Below are positions 43,236 to 52,797 of a stretch of DNA of 64,000 nt, one piece after another. The DNA lies in assembly GCA_938092005.1 (NCBI GenBank), contig CALKOU010000014.1, positions 1 to 64,000 on the forward strand. Reading direction: 5' to 3'. Made by a program: the position numbers and the translations under genes. The notes under the pieces are model-generated. The model did no database searches, was not told where the DNA came from, and worked only from the letters and a program-made list of their open reading frames with translations. This stretch comes from an uncultured Flavobacteriaceae bacterium. Its GTDB lineage: Bacteria > Bacteroidota > Bacteroidia > Flavobacteriales > Flavobacteriaceae. Numbering within the stretch: the stretch's first letter is position 1; the number at the start of each line of letters is the position of its first letter.

Positions 43236-43254
43236 AACCGTAAAATTCTTAACT

Positions 43255-43262
43255 CAAATATA
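43255..43262 (-). promoter_or_regulatory. -7 box of the toxin-antitoxin pair
   Basis: The minus strand reads TATATTTG, 19 nt before the antitoxin ATG, within the 39-bp gap after the glmS stop. It would allow expression independent of glmS. Confidence 0.55.
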
Positions 43263-43274
43263 CAAAACACTTTT

Positions 43275-45119
43275 TTACTCCACCGTCACAGACTTTGCCA
43301 AGTTCCGAGGTTGGTCTACGTTGCATCCACGCATAATAGCAATATGATAAGACAGTAGCTGCAACGGAATAGATGCCAATATGGGTACCAAAGCTTCTGT
43401 TACTTCTGGGATTTCAATAACGTGATCGGAAAGAATTTTTACACTTTCGTCTCCTTTGGTAACAATTGAAATGATGTTTGCATTTCGTGATTTTATCTCT
43501 TGTACGTTACTGACAATCTTTTCATAATGTCCTTTATTAGTGGCAATTACCACCACGGGCATGTTTTCGTCAATAAGCGCAATGGGACCGTGTTTCATTT
43601 CAGCTGCTGGGTAACCTTCCGCGTGAATATAGGATATCTCTTTAAGCTTTAAGGCACCTTCAAGCGCAGCAGGGAAATTATATCCCCTTCCTAAATATAA
43701 AAAGTTTGAAGCATCTTTATACTCGCGAGCAATTTTTTCAATTTGTTTATCACACGTAAGCACTCCTTCAATCAACTTGGGAAGCGTTTCGAGTTGTTTT
43801 GCTACACGGTCAAAATCGTGTTTATCAATAGTGCCTTTTAACTGTCCCAATCGCAAGCCCATCATGATGATGACGGTTAACTGGGTGGTGAAAGCCTTGG
43901 TAGAAGCCACACCAATTTCTGGACCCGCATGCGTATAGGCACCCGCATCGGAGGCTCTAGCAATGGAAGACCCCACCACGTTGCAAATACCAAATACAAA
44001 AGCACCTTTTTCTTTAGCAAGTTTAATGGCAGCAAGTGTATCGGCAGTTTCACCAGACTGTGAAATAGCAATAACAACATCCCCTTTGTTAATAACAGGG
44101 TTTCGGTAGCGAAACTCGGAAGCGTATTCCACTTCAACAGGGATACGAGCGGCATCTTCAAACAAATACTCCGCAACTAGACCTGCGTGCCAAGAGGTGC
44201 CGCAAGCCACTATGGTAATCCGTTGAGCATTCTCAAATACTGCTTTGTTTTGCTCTATTCCTGATATATTGATGTTTTGTGTGTCAACATGAAGACGCCC
44301 TCTAAAAGTGTCGGTAATGGCGCTTGGCTGTTCATGAATCTCCTTAAGCATAAAATAATCGAAGCCGCTTTTCTCAATGGTTTCCAAAGAGAGTTGAATC
44401 TCCTGAACTTTGGGAGTAAGCACTTTATCGCTTGTAATGGAGTACATTTTAAATCCTTTTTTACGCGAAATCACCGCCATTTCGTTGTCATCTAAATAAA
44501 TGGTGCGATTGGTGTATTCAATAAATGGAGAAGCGTCGGAAGCAATAAAATATTCATCTTTTCCTATACCTACTGCAAGTGGACTTCCTAGTTTGGCAAC
44601 GACAACCTCACCAGGACGATCAGTATCAACAACAGCAATGGCATAAGCACCCACAACTTGTGTCAGTGCAATTTGTACCGCTTGTCCAATCGTAGCCTTT
44701 TGAGAAGTCTTGATATATTCAATAAGGTTTACCAATACCTCGGTATCAGTATCGGATTTAAAGTGATAGCCATTGTCGGTCAATATTTTTTTTATCGAAG
44801 CGTAATTTTCAATAATACCGTTGTGGACAATTGCAATTTTTCCAGAGTTGGAAAGGTGGGGGTGTGAATTTAGATCGGAAGGAATACCGTGTGTGGCCCA
44901 ACGCGTATGCCCCAATCCTAGTGTTTTACCGCTTTTTGCTTGGGGAGTAACTATTTGTTCCAAATCAGCTACTTTCCCTTTTGTCTTAACCACTACGCTG
45001 GCGGCGTTAAAAAGAGTAATTCCGGCACTGTCATAACCCCTATACTCTAACCGCTTTAATCCTTTAATGATAATCGGGTAAGCATCTCTATGCCCGATAT
45101 AACCAACAATTCCACACAT
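43275..45119 (-). CDS. glmS: Glutamine--fructose-6-phosphate aminotransferase
   Basis: 614 residues. The N-terminal nucleophile is Cys2 in MCGIVGYIGHRDA; the glutaminase domain has LGHTRWATHGIP. Two SIS domains follow, with ACGTSWHAGLVAEY and ISQSGETADTLAAI. The C-terminus LAKSVTVE matches the family. It makes glucosamine-6-phosphate for peptidoglycan and lipid A. No glmS ribozyme-like leader is evident in the 96 nt upstream up to the terminator at 45216. A TATCTTTG box lies at 45147-45154. Confidence 0.97.
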   Translation of the reverse strand: MCGIVGYIGHRDAYPIIIKGLKRLEYRGYDSAGITLFNAASVVVKTKGKVADLEQIVTPQAKSGKTLGLGHTRWATHGIPSDLNSHPHLSNSGKIAIVHNGIIENYASIKKILTDNGYHFKSDTDTEVLVNLIEYIKTSQKATIGQAVQIALTQVVGAYAIAVVDTDRPGEVVVAKLGSPLAVGIGKDEYFIASDASPFIEYTNRTIYLDDNEMAVISRKKGFKMYSITSDKVLTPKVQEIQLSLETIEKSGFDYFMLKEIHEQPSAITDTFRGRLHVDTQNINISGIEQNKAVFENAQRITIVACGTSWHAGLVAEYLFEDAARIPVEVEYASEFRYRNPVINKGDVVIAISQSGETADTLAAIKLAKEKGAFVFGICNVVGSSIARASDAGAYTHAGPEIGVASTKAFTTQLTVIIMMGLRLGQLKGTIDKHDFDRVAKQLETLPKLIEGVLTCDKQIEKIAREYKDASNFLYLGRGYNFPAALEGALKLKEISYIHAEGYPAAEMKHGPIALIDENMPVVVIATNKGHYEKIVSNVQEIKSRNANIISIVTKGDESVKILSDHVIEIPEVTEALVPILASIPLQLLSYHIAIMRGCNVDQPRNLAKSVTVE

Positions 45120-45146
45120 CGTTATTTGTTTACTATAAAATTAACG

Positions 45147-45154
45147 CAAAGATA
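45147..45154 (-). promoter_or_regulatory. -7 box of glmS
   Basis: The minus strand reads TATCTTTG, 27 nt before the glmS ATG and downstream of the tRNA-Val terminator, so glmS has its own start. No TTG at the usual distance. Confidence 0.55.
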
Positions 45155-45215
45155 TTGTAAATATTAGAAGGGGGCCTTTTTGTTTTCATGACTTAAAATT
45201 TATTCTAACATATAA

Positions 45216-45249
45216 AAACAAAAAATCCTGGTGAATATTCACCAGGATT
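45216..45249 (-). terminator. Intrinsic terminator after tRNA-Val
   Basis: A perfect 26-bp inverted repeat (45224-45249, arms beginning AATCCTGGTG) is followed on the minus strand by a T-rich tract (45223-45216). It lies 10 nt past the tRNA-Val 3' end and isolates tRNA-Val from glmS. Confidence 0.85.
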
Positions 45250-45259
45250 GTGCTTGATG

Positions 45260-45334
45260 TGGGCGCTGAGGGATTCGAACCCCCGACCCCCTCGGTGTAA
45301 ACGAGGTGCTCTGAACCAACTGAGCTAAGCGCCC
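45260..45334 (-). tRNA. tRNA-Val (UAC anticodon)
   Basis: Minus-strand cloverleaf of 75 nt. The acceptor GGGCGCT pairs with AGCGCCC with discriminator A, the anticodon loop TTTACAC gives TAC, and the T-arm has GGGTTCGAATCCC. CCA is not encoded. It is a single-gene unit between folC and glmS. Confidence 0.97.
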
Positions 45335-45390
45335 GAGGGGTGCAAATATATAAATATCAATCGTATCAAACCAAGATCATTTTTATTTTT

Positions 45391-46596
45391 TTATGGCAAT
45401 ATTTCTGCCACCACAAATAGACTGCCGCCAACATAAATAATATCTGTGGCAGAAGCTTGCTTTTTAGCCGAGTTAAAAGCGCTTTCCACGCTTCCATAGG
45501 TGGTATAGTTTAGGCTACACGCATCAAAATGTTGTGCTAACAAAGTAATGTCCATAGCTCTTGGCACGTTGGCAGCACACAAATAATAGTGCGCATCGCG
45601 TGGTAATAGCGAAATAATATCTTCGATATCCTTATCGTTAACCACACCAAAAACAACATGTAGCGTGGTATATGCTAATGCAGTAAGTTGATTTAATACA
45701 ACTTTTAAACCAGCTTTATTATGTGCCACATCGGCTATAATCGTCGGTTTGTTTCCCAACACTTCCCAACGCCCGCGTAGTCCCGTGTTTTGCCTTACGT
45801 TTTTTAAGCCCCTACAAATATGCTGATCCGAAACAGAAAAAGACGCACTCTTTTGGATAAGAGCAACCGCAGCATTGATGTTTTGTTGCTGATAATGCCC
45901 AAGTAAATCGGTTTGATATTCCTGGAGTTCAGCTAGATGAAGTGTCGCATTTACATTTTCTGCCGCTTGTTTAAAAACAGGAAACGTTTCAGAATCTTGC
46001 TCTCCTAAAACAACAGGGATTTTGGGCTTGATAATCCCTGCTTTTTCTTTGGCAATAGCGGCTCTTGTTGTGCCCAAAAACTGCTGGTGATCTAAGGCAA
46101 TATTGGTAATAAGACATGCTTCTGGGGTAATAATATTGGTGGCGTCCAACCTACCTCCTAGCCCTACTTCAATAACAGCAACATCAACCTGTTGTTGTGC
46201 AAAATAGTCAAAAGCCAACCCTACCGTCATCTCAAAAAATGAAAACGCCTCCTGCTCAAAAAAGGTTCGATGTAGGTGCACAAAGTTGGTTACAACATCT
46301 TCCGTAATGGGAACCCCATTGATGCGAATGCGCTCTCTAAAATCCTTTAAATGCGGAGATGTATACAGTCCTACTTTGTACCCCGCTTCTTGTAAAATGG
46401 AAGCTACCATATGGGCAGAAGAACCCTTTCCATTAGTACCCCCAATATGAATACTTTTAAATTTTTGATGTGGGTTATCCAAATAGGCAGCAAGATTCGT
46501 AATGCCGTCTAGCGTAGGATTAAGCGCAGCTTTTCCCACCCGTTGATACATGGGCAATTGTGAAAACAACCACTGTAATGCGGATGTGTAGTCCAA
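45391..46596 (-). CDS. folC: Folylpolyglutamate/dihydrofolate synthase
   Basis: 401 residues, Mur-ligase-like. P-loop IGGTNGKGSSAHMVASIL, LYTSPHLKDFRERI, VGLGGRLDATNII and the C-terminal glutamate-ligase domain with VFGVVNDKDIEDI. It adds glutamate to dihydropteroate and to folates. It starts one base after the nhaD stop, so the two genes are probably co-transcribed although their functions are unrelated. Confidence 0.94.
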   Translation of the reverse strand: MDYTSALQWLFSQLPMYQRVGKAALNPTLDGITNLAAYLDNPHQKFKSIHIGGTNGKGSSAHMVASILQEAGYKVGLYTSPHLKDFRERIRINGVPITEDVVTNFVHLHRTFFEQEAFSFFEMTVGLAFDYFAQQQVDVAVIEVGLGGRLDATNIITPEACLITNIALDHQQFLGTTRAAIAKEKAGIIKPKIPVVLGEQDSETFPVFKQAAENVNATLHLAELQEYQTDLLGHYQQQNINAAVALIQKSASFSVSDQHICRGLKNVRQNTGLRGRWEVLGNKPTIIADVAHNKAGLKVVLNQLTALAYTTLHVVFGVVNDKDIEDIISLLPRDAHYYLCAANVPRAMDITLLAQHFDACSLNYTTYGSVESAFNSAKKQASATDIIYVGGSLFVVAEILP

Positions 46597-47925
46597 TTAT
46601 ACTAATATAAAATCACGCATGAGCATAAAAGTAAGGTATCCAGTTACAGAACCTATCAACGCCAGAATTGAAATCTTTTTTAAGTACCAGAAAAAGTTAA
46701 TCTTTTCCATACCCATAGCAACCACACCAGCAGCAGAACCAAAAACAAGCATACTACCCCCTGTTCCTGCCGCAAAGGCAATAGCGTGCCAAAGCGGATC
46801 ATCGGGACCTTGTGAGAACATACCCATACTGGCAGCAACCAGTGGGACATTGTCAATCACAGCAGATATCATGGCAAAAAGCGATACGACTACGTCCATG
46901 TTCGGTATGGCTTCGGTAAGTTGCCCTGCAAAATTGAACAACAATCCTAATGATTCTAACGCACCCACAGCCATCAAGATCCCCAAGAAAAATAGGATGC
47001 TTGGCAACTCTATTTTTGTGAGTGCGGCATGCACTGGACTGTGAACAGCATGTTCGTCAGCAGTTTTGTCAATATTGGAAAGCGAAAATTTTGAATTACT
47101 GTAAATCTCCGCAAAAGTGGCAACAATAGCTAAAGACAGCATCATACCAACATAAGGTGGTAAATGTGTTATGGTTTTAAAAACAGGCACAAATAATATA
47201 GATCCCAATCCTAAGTATAGCATACGAGAACCATATGGCGAAGCAGCACCTTTGTCCGTTTCAGTTGTTTCAATAGTTCCTTTAAATGCTTGGTAACGAC
47301 TGGCAATAAGTGTTGGCACAACCATACAAACGATAGAAGGAATCAATAAGAATTTAATCAGCTCGGGAGTACTTACTTTTGCACCAATCCACAACATGGT
47401 AGTGGTTACATCTCCAATAGGAGACCATGCACCGCCAGCATTGGCCGCAACAATAATAAGTCCTGCAAACCACAAACGTGTTGAGCGATCACCAATAACT
47501 TTTTGAAGAATGGTAATTAAAACGATCGTTGCTGTAAGGTTATCAATTATGGCAGATAGAATAAAAGCAAGAATTGAAAAAATCCACAACAACCTGACCT
47601 TAACGTTTGTCCTAATAAAACGCTTTATGGTTGCAAATCCATCAAAATAATCAATGATTTCAACGATGGTCATCGCCCCAAGTAAAAAGACTAAAATCTC
47701 TGCGGTCTTGCCAAGATGATGCAATAAAATTTCTTCGATATGTGTTTGGTGTAAACTTCTAGATGCAGTGTCAATATCAAATACAGGCAAGTGCCCTAGT
47801 GCAATCAGCGCCCACAATATGGCCATCATGGCCAAGGCAGGAATAAGTTTATCAATTCTAATATTGTGCTCTAGGGTGATGGATAAGTAGCCCAAAAAAA
47901 ACACGACAAGAACAAGGGTTTCCAT
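46597..47925 (-). CDS. nhaD: Na+/H+ antiporter NhaD
   Basis: 442 residues, about 12 membrane helices, IT-superfamily antiporter. Recognisable segments are LLGAMTIVEIIDYFDGF, ILSAIIDNLTATIVLITIL and NAGGAWSPIGDVTTTMLWIGA, with SAVIDNVPLVAASMGMF in the second half. It exports Na+ (or Li+) in exchange for protons, as expected for a marine or salt-adapted bacterium. A TATATTTG box at 47953-47960 lies 27 nt upstream. Confidence 0.92.
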   Translation of the reverse strand: METLVLVVFFLGYLSITLEHNIRIDKLIPALAMMAILWALIALGHLPVFDIDTASRSLHQTHIEEILLHHLGKTAEILVFLLGAMTIVEIIDYFDGFATIKRFIRTNVKVRLLWIFSILAFILSAIIDNLTATIVLITILQKVIGDRSTRLWFAGLIIVAANAGGAWSPIGDVTTTMLWIGAKVSTPELIKFLLIPSIVCMVVPTLIASRYQAFKGTIETTETDKGAASPYGSRMLYLGLGSILFVPVFKTITHLPPYVGMMLSLAIVATFAEIYSNSKFSLSNIDKTADEHAVHSPVHAALTKIELPSILFFLGILMAVGALESLGLLFNFAGQLTEAIPNMDVVVSLFAMISAVIDNVPLVAASMGMFSQGPDDPLWHAIAFAAGTGGSMLVFGSAAGVVAMGMEKINFFWYLKKISILALIGSVTGYLTFMLMRDFILV

Positions 47926-47952
47926 AAGTATTAATTATAAAATTAATTTTAA

Positions 47953-47960
47953 CAAATATA
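47953..47960 (-). promoter_or_regulatory. -7 box of nhaD-folC
   Basis: The minus strand reads TATATTTG, ending 27 nt before the nhaD ATG. No TTG at 19-20 nt. Confidence 0.55.
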
Positions 47961-48274
47961 GCAACGAAAGTAGGGATAGAAAAAGAATTCTCTAATGTGT
48001 TTTAATAATCATATTTATAAATAACTTGTGTGGATTTGAATGTATTTTATATTAAACCCGTTAAAATAAGGGGTCTAATATGCTATTATATTCTTTTTAG
48101 TATTATTAACCCCTAAAAAAATAGGGGATAGTCATATAAATTAATTACATTTTGCTATATTTAATTTAAGTATGCCATTTTTTATGATTTCATAATTTTA
48201 GTGGTAATTTTTACAAAAGTTGCATTACGCACATTTTAAGACTGGCTAACTTTTTAAAAGACAATTCTAGCCAT
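47961..48274. other. Longest gene-free stretch: AT-rich nhaD/gltB divergent region with G4/C4 dyads
   Basis: The 370 bp between nhaD and gltB hold no plausible gene. Near its middle are three related blocks: AGGGGT (48069-48074), ACCCCTA (48109-48115) and TAGGGG (48122-48127). The second can pair with either the first or the third; the latter gives a 6-bp hairpin with an all-A loop. They lie upstream of the gltB -7 box, so they are more likely protein-binding sites than an attenuator. Confidence 0.45.
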
Positions 48275-48282
48275 TATATTTG
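48275..48282 (+). promoter_or_regulatory. -7 box of gltBD
   Basis: TATATTTG, ending 13 nt before the gltB ATG (48296). The expected transcription start leaves a leader of only about 6-10 nt. The -33 position has TTT, not TTG, which may mean activator dependence. Confidence 0.6.
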
Positions 48283-48295
48283 AGAAAAATTGAAT

Positions 48296-51200
48296 ATGCT
48301 ACCTAATCCTCAAGGTTTATACCATCCTGAAAACGAGCACGACAACTGTGGTGCTGGGTTTATTTGCAGTCTAGAAGGCAAGCGAACAAATGATATTATT
48401 CACAAAGCACTTGACATTCTTGTCAAACTTGAACACCGTGGTGCCGTAAGTGCCGATGGTAAAACAGGTGACGGAGCAGGGATACTTATTGACATACCAC
48501 ACGACTTTTTAAGTGACGTTTGTTCCTTTGAATTGCCTGATCCTCAAAAATATGCGCTTGGTATGGTTTTCTTGCCACAAAAGATGAACCAGCGCACGCA
48601 TTGTATTGAAGTGTTTGAGGAAGAATTAGCACGACAAGAATTAAACGTAATTGGATGGCGTGATGTTCCAACAAACTATGACGTTGTTGGAAAAATTGCA
48701 GCACAAACCTTACCCAACATCAAACAAATTTTTGTTGAGGACGCCACGGGAAAGCTCACAGAGGATCAGCTTAATACCAAGGCATTCATTGCAAGAAAAC
48801 GTGCAGAGCACCGCATTTTTGGAAGCAAGATGTCTCAAAGTAGCTATTTCTACTTACCAAGTTTTTCTACGCGCACCGTAATCTATAAAGGGCTTCTAAT
48901 GCCCGAAGATATTGAAGGGTTTTATTTAGACCTAAAAGATCCGCGTGTAGTAACACGTTTGGCGCTAGTACACCAACGCTTTTCAACAAACACCTTCCCT
49001 ACTTGGGATTTGGCGCAACCCTTCCGCTACATGTGTCACAATGGTGAAATCAACACCTATCGTGGTAACGTCATTCGCATGAAAGCGCGTGAAGAGCTTT
49101 TTGCAAACGAATTTTTTGGTGAGGACATGAAGCACATAACTCCGGTAGTGCTTCCTGGCAAGTCAGATTCATCTTCGATGGACATGGTGGTTGAGCTACT
49201 GCTCCACTCGGGTCGTTCACTTCCAGAAGTCATGATGATGCTGGTACCCGAAGCTTGGGAAAAACACCAGTCTATGGATCCTGCAAAAAAGGATTTCTAC
49301 GCGTACAATGCTTGTATCATGGAACCTTGGGATGGACCTGCGAGTGTTCCCTTTACAGACGGAAAATACATCGGCGCATTACTCGATCGTAACGGACTGC
49401 GTCCATCGCGTTATACCGTAACAAAAGATGGTTATGTGGTTATGTCTTCCGAAACCGGTGTAATTGATATCGATCCAGCAAACGTTTCGCTACACGGTCG
49501 CCTTGAGCCAGGACGTATGTTTTTGGTGGACATGGAAGAAGGTCGCATCATTGGAGATCGCGAGGTAAAAGAAAAAATATCAGCCAAACACCCATATGGC
49601 GATTGGTTAAAAGAAAACTTACTACCTCTAAAAGAAGTGCCTTACACAGGTAATACGACACCTGTAGAAGCAGAACCTTTCGTTAAAAGATTGCAAGCGT
49701 TCGGGTACACCGAAGAGGACATCAAAACACTCATTACTCCTATGAGCACGCTAGGAAAAGAAGCGATAGGCTCTATGGGGACAGATACGCCGCTTCCCGT
49801 GTTGTCGCACAAACCACAGCTGCTTTACAATTATTTTAGACAGTTGTTTGCGCAAGTTACCAACCCGCCTCTAGATGGTATCCGCGAGGAAATTGTAACA
49901 GACACCTCCATGTCGGTTGGTAGTGATGCTAATATTTTTGATGTAACCCCAGAGCATGCAAAAAAACTTCGCATTCAAAATCCAATTATCTCAAATGAGG
50001 ATTTAGATAAAATCAAATTTATTGAGCACGACGATTTTAAATCAAAATCTGTTACCGCATTGTACAATGCAAAAGAAGGTAACAATGGTTTAGAACGTGC
50101 ATTAGAAAACGTACTCACACAAGTTAAAAAAGAAGTTGAAGCTGGAGCAAATATCATCATCCTTTCGGATCGTGGCATTAGCAATGAAAAGGCACCTATT
50201 CCAATGTTGTTGGCCTGTGCGTTTGTGCATCACGGCATGATGAAGCACAAACTTCGTTCAAACTTTGGTATTATCATCGAATCAGCAGAGCCACGTGAGC
50301 CACACCACTTTGCTTTATTGTTTGGGTATGGTGCAAGTGCTATTAACCCTTATATGGTTAATGAAATCATCGATCATCAAGTCGAAACGGGAGCAATCAA
50401 AGGGCTTGCTGCCGAAAATGCCATTGCAAACTTTAACAAAGCCATTGCAAAAGGGCTTGTTAAAATCATGAATAAAATTGGTATCTCTACCCTACACTCA
50501 TACAGAGGAGCGCAAATTTTCGAAGCCCTTGGGTTGAGTAAAAAGTTTGTAGACACTTACTTCTGTAATACGGCTACCCGAATTGAGGGAATCGGTCTCA
50601 AAGAAGTAGAGCAAGAAATCGCCAAACGACATGATTTTGCTTTTGGAGAAAAAGCGGCAGGTGAAGGAATCGATTTAGAAATTGGAGGAAGCTACCGCTG
50701 GCGTAGAAATGGAGAAGCGCATATGCTAAACCCCGCCAGTATTGCCAAGCTACAGTTGGCCACACGCAATGGAAGCTATGCTACCTATGAAGAATACTCA
50801 AAATTGGTAAACGATCAAACCAAGCAACTGATGACGTTGCGTGGTATGTTTGAATTTGCCGATCTTGATCCTATTCCATTGGATGAAGTAGAGCCATGGA
50901 CGGATATTGTTAAGCGTTTTAAAACGGGAGCAATGTCGCTTGGGTCTATTAGTGAGGAAGCACACGAAAACTTAGCTAAAGCCATGAACCGCATTGGCGG
51001 AAAGAGCAACTCGGGCGAAGGGGGTGAAGACCCTAGACGTTTTACCCGTGATGAAGACGGCGAATGGCGTAATTCTGCCATTAAGCAGGTTGCCTCTGGA
51101 CGCTTTGGCGTGTCATCGCACTACCTAACCAATGCGCGTGAGATTCAAATTAAAATGGCACAGGGTGCAAAACCCGGTGAGGGCGGACAATTGCCTGGGC

Positions 51201-52795
51201 CTAAAGTTAATCCATACATTGCTTCGGTACGAAACTCAACCCCGTATGTTGGTTTGATTTCACCACCACCACACCACGACATTTACTCCATTGAGGATTT
51301 AGCACAGCTTATTTATGACCTCAAAAATGCCAACCGTGAAGCACGTATAAACGTGAAACTTGTTTCTGAGGTAGGTGTTGGAACCATTGCTGCTGGTGTT
51401 GCAAAGGCAAAAGCCGATGTAATTCTAATTTCAGGATTTGACGGTGGAACAGGTGCATCGCCACTTACATCACTCAAACACGCTGGATTACCATGGGAAT
51501 TGGGTATTGCGGAAGCACAACAAACCCTTGTTATGAACGACCTCCGTGGACGTATTGTTATGGAGTGTGATGGGCAAATGAAAACAGGACGTGACGTAGC
51601 CGTAGCTTGTTTGCTTGGCGCCGAAGAGTTTGGTTTTTCAACCGCTCCGCTTGTTGCGTCGGGTTGTATTATGATGCGTGCATGTCACCTCAACACTTGT
51701 CCTGTGGGAATTGCCACACAAGATCCAGAGTTGCGTAAAAACTTTAAAGGTCAGCCAGAGCACGTTATTAACTTTATGCACTATGTGGCTGAAGAACTAC
51801 GAAGCATCATGGCTCAATTAGGATTCAGAACCATTGACGAAATGGTAGGTCAAAGTCAAAAACTAAACATGAACACTGCCATTGACCACTATAAGGCACA
51901 AGGTATTGATCTATCAGCTATTTTGTATAAACCAGATGTTGCTGAGAATGTTCCTGTACGTAACATGAGCAAACAAGATCACGGTCTTGATCATGTACTG
52001 GATGTTGATATTGTGTCAAAAGCACAAAAAGCCATTATCAGAAAAGAGCCGCAAACGCTGCATTTCAATATCAAAAACACCGATCGTAGTGTTGGTGCTT
52101 TGTTGAGTAACGAAATATCAAAAGCGCACGGACGTGATGGCCTTCCAGCCGACACATTAAACTTGCAGTTTACCGGAGCGGCAGGTCAAAGCTTCGGTTG
52201 CTTTGCAACCAAAGGCCTACATATGGAGGTTACCGGAAATGCCAACGACTATTTTGGAAAAGGACTCTCGGGCGCACGCCTAGTGGCTAAAGTTCCAGAA
52301 GAAGCAACCTTTAAGCCGGAAGAAAATATCATCATTGGTAATGTTGCGCTCTATGGAGCCACTGGCGGTGAAGCGTACATCAACGGTATTGCGGGCGAGC
52401 GTTTCTGTGTACGAAACTCAGGAGCTGTTGCCGTAGTAGAAGGCGTTGGTGATCATGGCTGTGAATACATGACGGGTGGAGAAGCCGTTATTTTAGGTGA
52501 TATTGGACGTAATTTTGCTGCGGGTATGAGCGGCGGAATCGCCTACATCTACAGCGAAGATGGCACCTTTGACGATCGCAACTTCAACATGGAAATGATT
52601 GGACTAGAAGACTTAAGCGATACCGATATCAACAGAGTGGAAACACTGATTCAACATCATATCGACCATACGGGTAGCCCGTTAGGAGCACGTATTCTTA
52701 AAAATTGGAAAACAACACAAAAGCACTTTATCAAGGTAATGCCTACCGACTATAAAGCTGCACTTGAACGCATGGCGCAAGAACAAAACGCATAA
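48296..52795 (+). CDS. gltB: Glutamate synthase large subunit
   Basis: 1499 residues from ATG 48296 (MLPNPQGLYHPENEHDNCGA). A short propeptide precedes Cys18, the glutaminase nucleophile in HDNCGAGFIC. The central and FMN-binding domains follow; 3Fe-4S Cys are in CIMMRACHLNTC (residues about 1124, 1130, 1135). The C-terminal GXGXG-type beta-helix closes the protein. With GltD it makes two glutamates from glutamine and 2-oxoglutarate. A TTG two codons upstream is a weaker start. Confidence 0.97.
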   Translation: MLPNPQGLYHPENEHDNCGAGFICSLEGKRTNDIIHKALDILVKLEHRGAVSADGKTGDGAGILIDIPHDFLSDVCSFELPDPQKYALGMVFLPQKMNQRTHCIEVFEEELARQELNVIGWRDVPTNYDVVGKIAAQTLPNIKQIFVEDATGKLTEDQLNTKAFIARKRAEHRIFGSKMSQSSYFYLPSFSTRTVIYKGLLMPEDIEGFYLDLKDPRVVTRLALVHQRFSTNTFPTWDLAQPFRYMCHNGEINTYRGNVIRMKAREELFANEFFGEDMKHITPVVLPGKSDSSSMDMVVELLLHSGRSLPEVMMMLVPEAWEKHQSMDPAKKDFYAYNACIMEPWDGPASVPFTDGKYIGALLDRNGLRPSRYTVTKDGYVVMSSETGVIDIDPANVSLHGRLEPGRMFLVDMEEGRIIGDREVKEKISAKHPYGDWLKENLLPLKEVPYTGNTTPVEAEPFVKRLQAFGYTEEDIKTLITPMSTLGKEAIGSMGTDTPLPVLSHKPQLLYNYFRQLFAQVTNPPLDGIREEIVTDTSMSVGSDANIFDVTPEHAKKLRIQNPIISNEDLDKIKFIEHDDFKSKSVTALYNAKEGNNGLERALENVLTQVKKEVEAGANIIILSDRGISNEKAPIPMLLACAFVHHGMMKHKLRSNFGIIIESAEPREPHHFALLFGYGASAINPYMVNEIIDHQVETGAIKGLAAENAIANFNKAIAKGLVKIMNKIGISTLHSYRGAQIFEALGLSKKFVDTYFCNTATRIEGIGLKEVEQEIAKRHDFAFGEKAAGEGIDLEIGGSYRWRRNGEAHMLNPASIAKLQLATRNGSYATYEEYSKLVNDQTKQLMTLRGMFEFADLDPIPLDEVEPWTDIVKRFKTGAMSLGSISEEAHENLAKAMNRIGGKSNSGEGGEDPRRFTRDEDGEWRNSAIKQVASGRFGVSSHYLTNAREIQIKMAQGAKPGEGGQLPGPKVNPYIASVRNSTPYVGLISPPPHHDIYSIEDLAQLIYDLKNANREARINVKLVSEVGVGTIAAGVAKAKADVILISGFDGGTGASPLTSLKHAGLPWELGIAEAQQTLVMNDLRGRIVMECDGQMKTGRDVAVACLLGAEEFGFSTAPLVASGCIMMRACHLNTCPVGIATQDPELRKNFKGQPEHVINFMHYVAEELRSIMAQLGFRTIDEMVGQSQKLNMNTAIDHYKAQGIDLSAILYKPDVAENVPVRNMSKQDHGLDHVLDVDIVSKAQKAIIRKEPQTLHFNIKNTDRSVGALLSNEISKAHGRDGLPADTLNLQFTGAAGQSFGCFATKGLHMEVTGNANDYFGKGLSGARLVAKVPEEATFKPEENIIIGNVALYGATGGEAYINGIAGERFCVRNSGAVAVVEGVGDHGCEYMTGGEAVILGDIGRNFAAGMSGGIAYIYSEDGTFDDRNFNMEMIGLEDLSDTDINRVETLIQHHIDHTGSPLGARILKNWKTTQKHFIKVMPTDYKAALERMAQEQNA

Positions 52796-52797
52796 TT

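Noticed and set aside
45120-45215. glmS ribozyme upstream of glmS
   Set aside because: The space between the tRNA-Val terminator and the ATG is under 100 nt, AT-rich and lacks the expected conserved core. Such ribozymes are mainly in Firmicutes.
48110-48127. CCCCTA/TAGGGG hairpin as an intrinsic terminator or attenuator of gltBD
   Set aside because: No T-run follows on either strand, and the hairpin lies upstream of the predicted transcription start.
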